Shown one piece after another: positions 50,601 to 55,077 of a stretch of DNA of 64,000 nt. A program made the translations under genes and the position numbers. How positions within the stretch are numbered: the stretch's first letter is position 1; every line of letters starts with the position of its first letter. The notes under the pieces were generated by a model, which was not told where the DNA came from, did no database searches, and worked only from the letters and a program-made list of their open reading frames with translations. The DNA is taken from contig OY365818.1 in the NCBI GenBank assembly GCA_959347315.1, forward strand, positions 8,122,581-8,186,580, given 5' to 3'. This DNA comes from Bimastos eiseni (lineage: Eukaryota > Annelida > Clitellata > Crassiclitellata > Lumbricidae).

Positions 50601-52071
50601 TCTTGTAAATGTTCTTGTATCGTATTGTATCTGTAGATTTATATAGCACGTCTCACAGAATAATTATTCAGATGCACTCTCGGCACGGAAACCCTAGGGA
50701 AAAAGAAGCGCCTTCAAAGGGCGAGAAGCCGATGGAGAAAAGCCAGTCGTTAGTTTATTACTTAATGATGGAAGATGGTCATTCCAGGTAAACGGACCCA
50801 CAACAGCAAATGCTCCATGTTTTGCCAATGCAGTCTTAGTCCTAGGCACAGAAATATCAAGCCAATCAACTGAGCACAAGGAACGAGATGAAGTTACGGA
50901 TAACTTGGGGGTTGGTTGGTATAAGTGAGTAGAAATATAATCTTGTCTGATGTAATTTTGTCATCTCCTTATCTTCCTCGCTCTTGCTCCTTTTCCTCAT
51001 CACTGTCATCTCGCTGGTAACAGGACTCCGAACTTTGCATGAGCTGGTGCTCTGCGCTTTGGTTTATCCACGCTTTAGAAATGTGGTTGCGATTATTTGT
51101 ACTCAACGCCTCGGTGGACAGTGAGCCAGTGAAAAACTCTGGTATAATGTCTTATGAAGTATTTCATTCTGGTCAACCACAATTTGTAAATAGACATGTA
51201 TTGGCATGCTTGTCATGTTTATAGTGTCTGATTATTTATCAATCATGTTGTCTGATTATATTATCTTTCTCTAGTCAAAGTCAAGAAGTGTTCTTGGCAG
51301 ACAATAGGGTACCGGCGGACTATCATTATGAGTTGAGTAGGGAGCGACCGGGTAGATAATTTACACCTGGTACTGAATCCGAGTATTTGAATGTACTATT
51401 TGCCGGATCCGGGTACGAACCCAGTAGTAGGGCTTAGTTCTACTAGAGCTGCCACTCCGGCAAGTAGCCTCATCAATCGTCCTCATGTATTATTAAGAAT
51501 ATTCTTATATATATATATATATATATATAATGAGATTAAACTAGATAACGTTGTACCTGTAATAAATTAATAATAGTAATATAAATTACAGTTTGCCTTT
51601 TATTTGTAGGAGGAAATAGGAAATCAAAATAGGCCTAGGTACTAAATAGCATTGATGAAATTATTTACTGAATTACGAATTCTTAATTTTGGTTTCAATT
51701 TTTTTAAGACTATCTATTTGAGTGTGTACTATTTGCTATGGTAAATGCTTCCGAATAGTTTTAAAAAATGGGATATTCAGCCAAGGCTAATGTTCGAGGC
51801 GATTTCCGGTCAGTCCATAATTATGAGGACTGTTGGAGAAAATAAAATCTTTTACTTATGCAGACAGCCAGCGAATTTATTACGCATCTGTTATTTTATA
51901 TTGTTATAGTTTTACATTTTGTTTTTTTTCTACATAATTATTTTAATAGGTAGCATTTAATATGTTTTTCTGGAGAATGTGTCATCTATATTTTACGTCA
52001 TTTCACGAATGTGTTTGTTTAAATTTTCAGATGCCGATCGCCTGAAGTCAAACATGACCCATGACAATTAG
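17588..52071 (+). CDS. robo: Roundabout-family guidance receptor, 23 exons, 5' end missing
   Basis: Robo receptors are single-pass membrane proteins of neurons and other migrating cells that bind secreted Slit through the first Ig domains and signal repulsion through cytoplasmic CC motifs. The exons join at 17588-17911, 24673-24951, 25351-25489, 25890-26017, 26860-26984, 29043-29202, 29660-29857, 30375-30655, 32090-32240, 32529-32927, 33870-33985, 36115-36280, 37499-37663, 38019-38049, 38466-38530, 42409-42675, 44397-44480, 44915-45500, 46206-46390, 47388-47600, 49010-49264, 50251-50418 and 52031-52071. All phases match and the sum gives about 1,508 residues in frame. Domain order is Ig x5, FN3 x3, TM, tail, as in vertebrate ROBO1 (about 1,650 residues). 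Recognisable blocks include [13 protein letters not shown] (Ig1), ATPYATT (CC1), [10 protein letters not shown] (CC2) and SSDGSF followed by DFASAVA. A second poly-proline CC3 block is not seen. The signal peptide is missing from the model. The family call is very secure; single exon edges are less so. Confidence 0.95.
17929..17972 (+). repeat. Direct repeat right of the Ig1 exon
   Basis: Identical over 44 bases to 17382-17425, starting 17 bases after the exon 1 donor. Confidence 0.9.
18205..18335. repeat. (TTA)n/(TTG)n-rich tract
   Basis: Degenerate trinucleotide runs in intron 1. Confidence 0.85.
18420..19550. other. Intron 1 segment, no feature seen
   Basis: Mixed sequence. A GC-richer part at 18750-18890 has no open exon. 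Confidence 0.4.
19560..19985. repeat. Dispersed block A, copy 2
   Basis: Shares about 300 bases with 5421-5735, including the tail ACACCGATATAATAAGAAG. It has one extra internal unit and a small tandem duplication of GGAGCTAGGGAGATTA near its end. Confidence 0.85.
20065..20305. repeat. About 20 bp tandem repeat (CTTAACAGACTCAGTAGTG)
   Basis: Around twelve degenerate units, directly after dispersed block A. Confidence 0.85.
20640..20895 (+). mobile_element. SINE-2-like copy, diverged
   Basis: The head holds GGGTGGTTAATAATGTATGC and a B-box-like GGGTTTAAGTCC. The 3' module GATGAGACGGCAAGG ... GAGGCTAAGAAAGTAA matches the other SINE-2 copies. Confidence 0.55.
21683..22131. mobile_element. hAT-like MITE family M1, copy 2
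   Basis: It starts TAGGGATGAACCGAAACTCG and ends CTCGGTTCATCCCTA. It is flanked by TTTGTAAC (21675-21682) and TTTGCAAC (22132-22139), a 7/8 match consistent with the 8 bp hAT target duplication. It is 449 bp with no transposase. Confidence 0.85.
22375..22640 (-). mobile_element. LINE (CR1/L2-like) ORF2 3' remnant
   Basis: The minus-strand frame reads [19 protein letters not shown], a decayed form of the FSVxGPxxWN...LP motif near the C-terminus of CR1/L2-type ORF2, followed by a TAC... tail. Confidence 0.65.
23195..23400 (-). mobile_element. LINE 3' remnant
   Basis: On the minus strand it reads [17 protein letters not shown] and ends at the GGGAGCGCCTCTGATT tail motif. Confidence 0.55.
23795..23907. 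repeat. 13 bp tandem repeat (CTATCTCCCTCCT)
   Basis: About eight units with CTTCCT variants, in intron 1. Confidence 0.85.
24090..24255 (+). mobile_element. LINE 3' remnant
   Basis: It reads [15 protein letters not shown] in one frame, then the GAGCTCCTCCTGAGTAG tail, as in the copies at 28560 and 44000. Confidence 0.55.
24673..24951 (+). CDS. robo: robo exon 2: Ig domain 2
   Basis: A complete Ig domain: [27 protein letters not shown] and [17 protein letters not shown]. It aligns with the Robo Ig2 pattern in which the basic FRxxP start follows Ig1 directly. The acceptor is CTACTGCAG|TT (phase 1). The donor GAG|GTTTTT is weak, because a T-run and AAT-rich tract follow at once. Confidence 0.93.
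25127..25291 (-). mobile_element. SINE-1 copy, minus strand
   Basis: On the minus strand: GTGGCACAGTGACCGATTGG head, GCAGGTTTGACCC at the B-box site, GACCTTGAGCAAGACC body and TTTCTGAGCAAC tail. It lies in intron 2, 60 bases before the exon 3 acceptor. Confidence 0.75.
25351..25489 (+). CDS. robo: robo exon 3: first half of Ig domain 3
   Basis: It reads [19 protein letters not shown], then the cysteine in [12 protein letters not shown] and the tryptophan in IIWKKLDD. The acceptor is TTATTTCAG (phase 1) and the donor is GCAG|GTTAGT (phase 2). Ig3 is therefore split over two exons, as Robo Ig3 and Ig4 commonly are. Confidence 0.93.
25890..26017 (+). CDS. robo: robo exon 4: second half of Ig domain 3
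   Basis: It begins in phase 2 after TTGTTGTCAG and reads [19 protein letters not shown], then [20 protein letters not shown], which carries the second Ig cysteine. The donor ACT|GTGAGT leaves phase 1. Confidence 0.93.
26330..26515 (+). mobile_element. SINE-2 3' part
   Basis: GAGTACATTGACCGTACACT, GATGAGATGGCGAGGAAGAG and ATGCCGAGGCTAAGAAAATG mark the shared 3' module; the tRNA-like head is lost. Confidence 0.6.
26860..26984 (+). CDS. robo: robo exon 5: first half of Ig domain 4
   Basis: It reads [19 protein letters not shown], then [20 protein letters not shown], ending at AGTCAG|GTAAGT in phase 0. The acceptor TTATTAG at 26859 restores the phase 1 frame left by exon 4. A CAG five bases later would break phase, so it was not used. 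Confidence 0.9.
27976..28510 (+). mobile_element. LINE (CR1/L2-like) ORF2 C-terminal remnant with fragment R
   Basis: The block TCCAGGTTTGGGACTGGCAC is followed by a frame reading [19 protein letters not shown] and [16 protein letters not shown], similar to the KALHGLAPxYI ... RSLRSS part of CR1/L2 ORF2. It ends with GTGCCTCTGATTAGGTAG and a TCAATCAATCAATAAAA tail. Confidence 0.7.
28515..28725 (-). mobile_element. LINE 3' remnant, minus strand
   Basis: Minus-strand frame [20 protein letters not shown], then GSASE and the GAAGAGGAGCTATAATAAG tail. It abuts the preceding + strand LINE tail at the shared TCAATCAATCAA. Confidence 0.7.
28918..29023 (+). repeat. Solo copy of the 166 bp repeat, next to exon 6
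   Basis: It reads TTTTACAGAGAGGGGACACG, then ACATTTCCTACCCCTCTCA, and stops at GCCGCCTCTG, 19 bases before the exon 6 acceptor. The tandem units at 52261-52924 carry the same order of blocks. Confidence 0.85.
29043..29202 (+). CDS. robo: robo exon 6: second half of Ig domain 4
   Basis: It reads [19 protein letters not shown], then [19 protein letters not shown] and [12 protein letters not shown]. The acceptor is CTTATTCCAG, phase 0; the donor AAAG|GTAAGG leaves phase 1. The 20 bases before the acceptor adjoin a solo copy of the repeat that is tandemly arrayed 3' of the gene. Confidence 0.92.
29325..29380. repeat. (TA)n microsatellite
   Basis: Two TA tracts separated by TGTTT, in intron 6. 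Confidence 0.9.
29660..29857 (+). CDS. robo: robo exon 7: first part of Ig domain 5
   Basis: It reads [29 protein letters not shown] and IRWYKNGR; RPPPxI at the Ig4/Ig5 border is a Robo feature. The acceptor is a TAGAAG tandem (NAGNAG): start 29660 adds one glutamate and start 29663 skips it, both in phase 1. The donor is ATCAG|GTGAGG. Confidence 0.92.
30375..30655 (+). CDS. robo: robo exon 8: end of Ig5 and start of FN3-1
   Basis: It reads [20 protein letters not shown] and [10 protein letters not shown] (Ig5 end), a proline/threonine linker, then FN3 strand A-C residues [18 protein letters not shown] and [14 protein letters not shown]. The donor GAA|GTACGG is phase 0 and matches the next acceptor. 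Downstream the frame would run into a CTGT microsatellite, which supports ending here. Confidence 0.9.
30690..30960. repeat. (CTGT)n/(GT)n microsatellite
   Basis: It starts about 35 bases after the exon 8 donor. The long frames here are artefacts. Confidence 0.95.
31350..31890. repeat. Minisatellite GACCTATAAAGAAATGT
   Basis: Degenerate 16-17 base units (AAGAAATGTGACCTATA / AAGAAACTAGACCTT) over 540 bases in intron 8. Confidence 0.85.
31920..32060. repeat. GAT then CATA microsatellites
   Basis: GATGATGATG at 31925-31950, then CATACAAACATA-type repeats up to 30 bases before exon 9. Confidence 0.8.
32090..32240 (+). CDS. robo: robo exon 9: second half of FN3-1
   Basis: It starts after ATGTTGCAG in phase 0 with [19 protein letters not shown], followed by the FN3 core [19 protein letters not shown]. 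The donor AAAG|GTTCGC leaves phase 1. Confidence 0.92.
32266..32345. repeat. (TTA)n tract
   Basis: Near-pure TTATTA at 32270-32345 in intron 9. Confidence 0.9.
32529..32927 (+). CDS. robo: robo exon 10: linker and FN3-2
   Basis: A single 399-base exon holds the whole second FN3 domain. It has a linker, then [54 protein letters not shown] and [11 protein letters not shown]. The acceptor is CTACCGCCAG and the donor GATG|GTAAGT is strong; phase 1 at both ends. Confidence 0.92.
33870..33985 (+). CDS. robo: robo exon 11: first half of FN3-3
   Basis: It reads [19 protein letters not shown], then [25 protein letters not shown] opens FN3-3 in vertebrate Robo too. The acceptor is CACCCATAG (phase 1). 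The donor AAG|GTCTTC is weak, but it is required to keep phase 0 with exon 12. Confidence 0.88.
34185..34255. repeat. Dispersed 'GAGCATTTATATAGCGCC' repeat
   Basis: GTAATGTAATCGAGCATTTA, then TATAGCGCCCCTTCAAGATA and ACCCAGAGGCGC. It is the antisense of the LINE tails. A second partial copy is at 34576-34620. Confidence 0.65.
34625..36110. other. Intron 11 remainder; no gene seen
   Basis: A (TTA)n tract at 35788-35880 is the only clear repeat. Short frames show no similarity. Confidence 0.4.
36115..36280 (+). CDS. robo: robo exon 12: second half of FN3-3
   Basis: After ACTCAACAG it reads [40 protein letters not shown] and VRSDPIFIG. This matches the FN3-3 end of Robo (EYKVW...TGAGSGVKSEPQFI in human). 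The donor ATTG|GTAAAA leaves phase 1. Confidence 0.9.
36954..37401. mobile_element. hAT-like MITE family M1, copy 3 (reverse orientation)
   Basis: It starts TAGGGATGAACCAAGTTTGA and ends TTTTGGTTCATCCCTA. Flanks are ATGATTAT (36946-36953) and ATAATTAT (37402-37409), a 7/8 match. It is 448 bp, in intron 12, ending 97 bases before the transmembrane exon. Confidence 0.85.
37499..37663 (+). CDS. robo: robo exon 13: juxtamembrane and transmembrane segment
   Basis: It reads [20 protein letters not shown], then a hydrophobic stretch through [16 protein letters not shown] and the stop-transfer cluster RKRKGCKK. The motif of WF/AF before a Gly-rich helix and IWLYR/VWLYR is typical of Robo. The acceptor is CTGTCTAG and the donor AGCG|GTAATG, both phase 1. 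Confidence 0.92.
38019..38049 (+). CDS. robo: robo exon 14: 31-base microexon
   Basis: It is flanked by CTGTTTCAG and GTGAGT. It encodes [11 protein letters not shown], resembling the PADCIAN block of vertebrate ROBO1. Phase 1 in and phase 2 out. A stop follows at once in the intron, so the donor is forced. Confidence 0.8.
38466..38530 (+). CDS. robo: robo exon 15: 65-base small exon of the tail
   Basis: It follows TTAATTAACAG in phase 2 and reads [20 protein letters not shown], ending TCCA|GTAAGT in phase 1. Directly after it lie a (TTA)n tract of about 540 bases and the antisense retroelement. Confidence 0.8.
38697..39236. repeat. Long (TTA)n tract next to the retroelement
   Basis: About 540 bases of ATT/TTA with occasional ATC and GTT. 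It directly adjoins the 3' end of the minus-strand retroelement. Confidence 0.95.
39261..40158 (-). pseudogene. Cysteine cluster and endonuclease-like part
   Basis: After the TAG the frame reads [19 protein letters not shown] and [19 protein letters not shown], then shifts. It goes on [20 protein letters not shown], a stop at 39636-39638 just before PDG, a second stop at 39585-39587 just before [13 protein letters not shown], and ends [15 protein letters not shown] ... LPPLT and TAG. The two stops sit at R and W codon positions, one C-to-T or G-to-A step away. Confidence 0.75.
40159..40449 (-). pseudogene. RT thumb/connector part of the same element
   Basis: It reads [20 protein letters not shown] and [19 protein letters not shown]. 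It is the direct continuation of the RT frame after the shift and is closed by a TAG (40159-40161 on the + strand, as CTA), after which the same frame stays open to about 39775. Confidence 0.8.
40410..41606 (-). pseudogene. Reverse transcriptase domain, N-truncated
   Basis: Motifs in order: [27 protein letters not shown] (motif A, catalytic D), [13 protein letters not shown] (motif B) and [13 protein letters not shown] (motif C, catalytic DD; codons at 40728-40739). The frame continues N-terminally into poly-Asn only because the flanking microsatellite is open, so the apparent methionine start is false. The frame breaks near 40450 by a one-base shift. Confidence 0.85.
40706..40736. repeat. 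13 bp perfect inverted repeat across the RT active site
   Basis: Arms CTGGATGACCTGA (40706-40718) and TCAGGTCATCCAG (40724-40736) with a 5-base loop. The arms encode LDDLT and SGHP on the minus strand. Confidence 0.95.
41607..41665. repeat. (TTA)n tract on the other side of the retroelement
   Basis: TTGTTATTATTATT runs from the break point at 41607. Another TTA tract follows at 41765-41830. Confidence 0.95.
42085..42345 (+). mobile_element. LINE (CR1/L2-like) 3' remnant
   Basis: In mixed frames it gives a [22 protein letters not shown] string, then CAGTTAGAGGCGATTTGAG and AAAGGGCGCTATATAAATTT. Confidence 0.65.
42409..42675 (+). CDS. robo: robo exon 16: CC0/CC1-like region
   Basis: It reads [28 protein letters not shown] and [17 protein letters not shown] matches the conserved CC1 motif PTPYATT, whose tyrosine is a phosphorylation site in the family; QYMN may be the CC0 tyrosine. 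The acceptor is TTTCTTTCAG. The best donor is a GC site, CAG|GCAAGT, phase 1, which fits exon 17. Without splicing, the frame ends in a stop at about 42773. Confidence 0.85.
43411..43831. repeat. 147 bp tandem repeat, 2.9 copies
   Basis: Units start TACCCCAAAAGAAAAA at 43411, 43558 and 43705 and are almost identical. The third ends in an AT-rich break at about 43831. It lies in intron 16. Confidence 0.95.
43985..44195 (+). mobile_element. LINE (CR1/L2-like) 3' remnant
   Basis: The frame reads [40 protein letters not shown], then GAGCATCTCTGAGTAGATAT, AAGGGGCACTATATCAAG and a TGATTGATTGATT tail. Confidence 0.8.
44397..44480 (+). CDS. robo: robo exon 17: tail segment
   Basis: No name can be given for this segment. 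It reads [20 protein letters not shown] and ISEYGPL. It is open in the one phase that links exons 16 and 18, between CTTGTAG and CTTG|GTAAGT. A repeat array carrying further GTAAGTAC copies begins directly at the donor. Confidence 0.75.
44481..44756. repeat. Donor-like minisatellite (GGTAAGTACCTTTCTTG)
   Basis: Units of about 16-20 bases start at the exon 17 donor. Full GTAAGTAC strings begin at 44481 (the donor), 44545 and 44582; decayed forms (GTTAAGTAC, GTTGAGTAC, GATAAGTGC) fill the rest. Confidence 0.85.
44915..45500 (+). CDS. robo: robo exon 18: CC2 (Ena-binding) region
   Basis: The longest coding exon, 586 bases. Near its start it has [17 protein letters not shown], matching the CC2 motif LPPPPAHPPP that binds Ena/VASP in known Robos. 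The rest is polar, Pro/Ser/Met/His-rich and probably disordered, including [14 protein letters not shown] and [14 protein letters not shown]. The acceptor is CACCATCACAG (phase 1); the donor AAG|GTGTGG is phase 2. Confidence 0.92.
45789..46005 (+). mobile_element. SINE-1, full-length tRNA-derived copy
   Basis: The A box TGGCACAGTGG (45793-45803) and B box GGTTCAACCC (45848-45857) form an RNA polymerase III promoter. They are followed by the GGGACCTTGAGCAAGTCC body and a TTCTGAGCAATAAATG tail region. It is the reference for the other SINE-1 copies. Lies in intron 18. Confidence 0.85.
46206..46390 (+). CDS. robo: robo exon 19: tail segment
   Basis: It starts in phase 2 after TCAATGTAG and reads [36 protein letters not shown] and [18 protein letters not shown] also occurs in exon 18 (HFSDNEGA), an internal echo. 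The donor GCAG|GTCAGT leaves phase 1. Confidence 0.85.
46475..46740 (+). mobile_element. LINE (CR1/L2-like) 3' remnant
   Basis: The frame reads [20 protein letters not shown] and LFYANLKAV, then GGGAGCACTTCTAAGTAG and GGGGCGGTATGTAAATCC. Confidence 0.75.
47388..47600 (+). CDS. robo: robo exon 20: conserved SSDGSF / DFASAVA block
   Basis: It reads [11 protein letters not shown], then [14 protein letters not shown] and [18 protein letters not shown]. Vertebrate ROBO1 has SSVSSSDGSF followed by DFAQAVAAAAEYAGLKV at the same place, so this is among the best-conserved parts of the tail. The acceptor is GATTGATTAG and the donor AAAG|GTCTGG, phase 1 on both sides. Confidence 0.92.
47660..47830 (+). 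mobile_element. SINE-like tRNA-derived repeat
   Basis: A box TGGTATAGTGG (47671-47681) and B box GGTTCAGATCC (47717-47727) are well kept, at tRNA-like spacing. The body after about 47740 differs from SINE-1. It lies just after exon 20. Confidence 0.7.
47895..48060 (+). mobile_element. Second tRNA-like SINE head
   Basis: A box TGGCCAAGTGG (47909-47919), then GTGCAGCCTTTAGCTTCTGC. The B-box site is decayed (TTTGAGCACC). Confidence 0.5.
48731..48901 (+). pseudogene. Retrotransposon ORF C-terminal fragment
   Basis: A 56-codon frame reads [39 protein letters not shown] and [12 protein letters not shown], then stop. This is the GRP..W.D.I...W....A.DR..WR pattern at the end of many non-LTR reverse transcriptase ORFs. 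The rest of the element is absent. Confidence 0.75.
49010..49264 (+). CDS. robo: robo exon 21: [10 protein letters not shown] block
   Basis: It reads [34 protein letters not shown] and a basic [10 protein letters not shown] stretch. It matches the PTSPVSTDSNMS block of ROBO1. In vertebrates a poly-proline CC3 stretch follows; here [16 protein letters not shown] takes its place. The donor CAGG|GTCAGT is phase 1 and a TCAA repeat tail follows. Confidence 0.9.
49266..49330. repeat. LINE tail fragment after exon 21
   Basis: CAATCAATCAATCAATGAAA followed by TATAGCAACTCTTCAAGAAA and CGACTCAG, the antisense tail pattern. It begins within ten bases of the donor. Confidence 0.6.
49330..50040. other. 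Intron 21, no other feature seen
   Basis: AT-rich sequence without a clear repeat or exon. A CC3-coding exon was looked for here and not found. Confidence 0.4.
50251..50418 (+). CDS. robo: robo exon 22: C-terminal [11 protein letters not shown] block
   Basis: It reads [17 protein letters not shown], matching DILPYCRPTFP near the C-terminus of ROBO1, followed by [16 protein letters not shown]. The acceptor is GTTGTTGCAG. The donor ACTC|GTAATG (phase 1) fits exon 23. If it were not used, the frame would stop at 50477 after about 19 extra residues, so a shorter isoform is possible. Confidence 0.82.
50625..50905 (-). mobile_element. LINE (CR1/L2-like) 3' remnant, minus strand
   Basis: The minus-strand frame reads [19 protein letters not shown] and [10 protein letters not shown], followed by the GATTTATATAGCACG tail (as its complement). 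Confidence 0.75.
51240..52020. other. Intron 22 end, AT-rich
   Basis: Only a short (TA)n at 51509-51530 stands out. Nothing else is supported. Confidence 0.4.
52031..52071 (+). CDS. robo: robo exon 23: terminal exon with stop
   Basis: After AAATTTTCAG it reads [12 protein letters not shown] and then TAG at 52069-52071 in the frame set by exon 22. There is no strong family motif, so it rests on phase and acceptor quality. A rival 3' exon could start at 51024 after a good pyrimidine tract, but its translation shows no Robo similarity. Confidence 0.6.
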
Positions 52072-52260
52072 CTGACGATGATGACGACTCCACTATGCTT
52101 TCACGAACTCGTTGTGTACATGTATGTGAAAGCACTGGAGTTGTCAGTGTTCTGTCTCGATGACACTGTTGCTGCGTTTTAAATATCTGAATAGGAGACT
52201 CTCATTATTACAATAAGCTCTGTCTCATACCCAGGGGCGGCGATCACGGGGGGGGGGGTC
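52072..52260 (+). other. Probable robo 3' UTR start
   Basis: This stretch follows the TAG and opens with GAT/GAC repeats. It ends in a run of 11 G at 52248-52258, directly before the 166 bp array. I could not fix the poly(A) site. An AATAAA lies at 53575-53580, but many AATAAA strings occur in this AT-rich DNA. Confidence 0.4.
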
Positions 52261-52924
52261 GAGGGATACAATTTCCCCTCACCTTTTACAGAGGGGACAC
52301 GTTATACGTTTGTCCTCCCACATTTCTTACCCCTCTCAATGGGTGTTACCCAACTCTCAAACAAGATCACGGCCTCTGCTCATACCAGAACAATACTCAG
52401 ATGTCGTTACCATGTCTATTGTTTTCGAGGGATACAATTTCCCCTCACCTTTTACAGAGGGGACACGTTATACGTTTGTCCTCCCACATTTCTTACCCCT
52501 CTCAATGGGTGTTACCCAACTCTCAAACAAGATCACGGCCTCTGCTCATACCAGAACAATACTCAGATGTCGTTACCATGTCTATTGTTTTCGAGGGATA
52601 CAATTTCCCCTCACCTTTTACAGAGGGGACACGTTATACGTTTGTCCTCCCACATTTCTTACCCCTCTCAATGGGTGTTACCCACCTCTCAAACAAGATC
52701 ACGGCCTCTGCTCATACCAGAACAATACTCAGATGTCGTTACCATGTCTATTGTTTTCGAGGGATACAATTTCCCCTCACCTTTTACAGAGGGGACACGT
52801 TATACGTTTGTCCTCCCACATTTCTTACCCCTCTCAATGGGTGTTACCCACCTCTCAAACAAGATCACGGCCTCTGCTCATACCAGAACAATACTCAGAT
52901 GTCGTTACCAGGTCTATTGTTTTC
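52261..52924 (+). repeat. 4 x 166 bp tandem array
   Basis: Units start GAGGGATACAATTTCCCCTC at 52261, 52427, 52593 and 52759, with exactly 166 bases between starts. Copies 1-2 read CCCAACTCTC where copies 3-4 read CCCACCTCTC; copy 4 also has one T-to-G change near its end. The array begins 190 bases after the robo stop. Because 166 is not a multiple of 3, all three + frames are open for about 190-220 codons and give the same peptides in rotation; this is not a protein gene. Confidence 0.97.
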
Positions 52925-53144
52925 GCTGATGATGGCGACAATGATGACGTCACTTGTTTGTGACTCTTCACTGTGCTAAATGGTTGTCCGGATTTGGTGA
53001 ATGTTCATAAGATGTTGTGGCCAGAGTCCTTGGTAGTTTCCAAGCTTCTTGATTTGGAAAGCACTTTCACCTATTTCATAGATGCATGTGGTGCATTTTG
53101 CAGTCTTCTTAAAGTGGGTTTCAGATACACTACATTGCTGCTTC

Positions 53145-53232
53145 GTGGTGCATATATGTATATATACATACATATATATATATGCGTATATATATACATA
53201 CATATATATATATGTGATATGTGAATAAGAAT
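53145..53232. repeat. CATATA/TA-rich palindromic tract
   Basis: Two near-copies of TATATACATACATATATATA separated by TGCG. Confidence 0.85.
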
Positions 53233-54070
53233 ATGTGATATGTATGTACACTAGCTGATGTATCTGGCTTCGCCCGAGTTGAACCACATTTTTTTATTTT
53301 CCTTCCGAAGCTATAACACAAAAAATGTTTTAAGTTCCTACTCTACTCTCGCCCCACATGCAACTGGTCATGAGAGAAGCAAGAATTTCTCTTGGCAGGT
53401 ATTTGCACATAATTATAAATGCCTTTTTATAGGCAACCAGTGGAAAGGGGTATGATTTTGGGATCGTGAGCCCCCCCTATGTTTTTTTCTCTGCTGCTAA
53501 AAAGTATTCGTGCTCTGAGTATTCGCCTTAAAGAGGCACTATACATAAATTCTCTTAATAATAATGATGATAAAAATAAATATTGTGCAATGCATGGAAT
53601 GTGATCATGACGGAAACTCATCAATTCTTGTCCTCGTAATAATGACACCCATTGCACTGTGATATTTGCTTGCAATCATTGTAGAGGCGGAGTTCAGTGC
53701 CCTCCGCTAGTTGTTTTTGTCACTGCATAGGACGTTTGGACTTGAGGAAATTAATAATCTCCCGGGTTTATGAGCTCGGCAACAGAGACTTGCAGAAGTC
53801 CGTTCTAAATCCAGTTTTGCAGCGATGAATTATGTCGCAAACTTACAGAGATCAGAATTAATATAGTCAAAATTAAATTTACCATTTTACCATCCATGCA
53901 CGGTATATTTATTATATATAAAATTCTACATATATATGTATATATAAAATTCTATATATATATAAACATATAAAAATATATGTATAGATATATACATACA
54001 GTTCTTTTCTATAGCTGGGCAGTCATTGGAGATAAGATTGGACTGTTATACGACAGTAAAATTTGTGAAA

Positions 54071-54115
54071 ACTCATTTAACGTCATTTAACGTCATTTAA
54101 CGTCATTTAACGTCA
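54071..54115. repeat. 10 bp repeat (CATTTAACGT)
   Basis: Four and a half identical 10-base units carrying ACGTCA, which is also the half site of a cAMP-response element. Confidence 0.9.
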
Positions 54116-54317
54116 CGACCACATATAAATTTATACAAAGTATTTATACAGAGCTGATGCAGATGTTTAAGTGCAAGAAGGGTTATTATTATTGTGTTGT
54201 ATGTCTCTAATATTTGTACACATATAAGTGTATACATTTGTATGTAGTTATAGATTATACAGACATACAATCGATTTATATCTTTAGCTGTTGATGCCTG
54301 CATTATAGTAGTTACGA

Positions 54318-54436
54318 ATCAATAATAATAATACTAATAATACTAATAATTATAATAATAATACTAATACTAATAATTCTAATAATAATACTAATAATAC
54401 TAATAATAATAATAATAATACTAATACTAATAATTC

Positions 54437-54468
<32 letters not shown>

Positions 54469-54470
54469 TG
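54318..54470. repeat. (AATAATACT)n tract
   Basis: AATAAT and ACTAAT triplets in a near-regular pattern over 150 bases. Confidence 0.9.
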
Positions 54471-54927
54471 GTATGTATCTATACAGATGTATTTGGGCTA
54501 TGTATTATATATGTTTCTCAAATGAGTGAGGCTCATTATAACTAAGAAACTGTTTGACGTCCTGTCTTGTTTTTCACTTTGATTAATTGCATTTTTAGAA
54601 GAGTGCTTTCGATAATGAGCTTTCAGATGTTATACTGGCTCTACATATTTGCAGTAATTCATACCTCTCATGTGCGTTTACTAGAGGCTTCTGTTTGAAT
54701 AATTTACAACTTAGAAACATTTTAATGAGTCATATACTGTTACATACTAATGTTATGGTATGTATACCTCTATACATTATTTATATATATATATATATAT
54801 ATTGAAGTAACTGGGTTTTATTTTAAATTTTAAGTACAATTTGATCATTATACTGTACTAAGATATATGATTTTAAAATGTGGAATGAACTTTTATGTTA
54901 AAATTATTTTGTGTGTAATCATAGATT

Positions 54928-55077
54928 TAGTGGCGGATCTAGCGGGGGCCGATTGGGGCGATCGCCCCCCTCCCTCCCCAAGAGTATAAGAAAAGTAGGG
55001 ATCTGTTCTACCTGTCCCACTCGATGCAGACGTCCATGATATCGCCCACCTAAAGGAAAAGTCTTGATCCGCCACTG
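54928..55077. mobile_element. hAT-like MITE family M2
   Basis: Termini TAGTGGCGGATCT and (opposite strand) CAGTGGCGGATCA. A perfect 8 bp target duplication CATAGATT lies at 54920-54927 and 55078-55085. It is 150 bp with no coding capacity. Confidence 0.9.

Noticed and set aside
51024..51120. Alternative last robo exon after a good pyrimidine tract and CAG
   Set aside because: Its frame ([18 protein letters not shown]) shows no Robo likeness and is hydrophobic; exon 23 fits phase equally well. Kept only as a possibility.
52310..52979. Three overlapping + strand open frames of 192-217 codons
   Set aside because: They are the three phases of the 166 bp tandem repeat and give the same peptides in rotation; no splice or start context.
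53575..53580. AATAAA as the robo poly(A) signal
   Set aside because: It lies in AT-rich, LINE-tail-like DNA with many similar strings; no supporting downstream element could be singled out.
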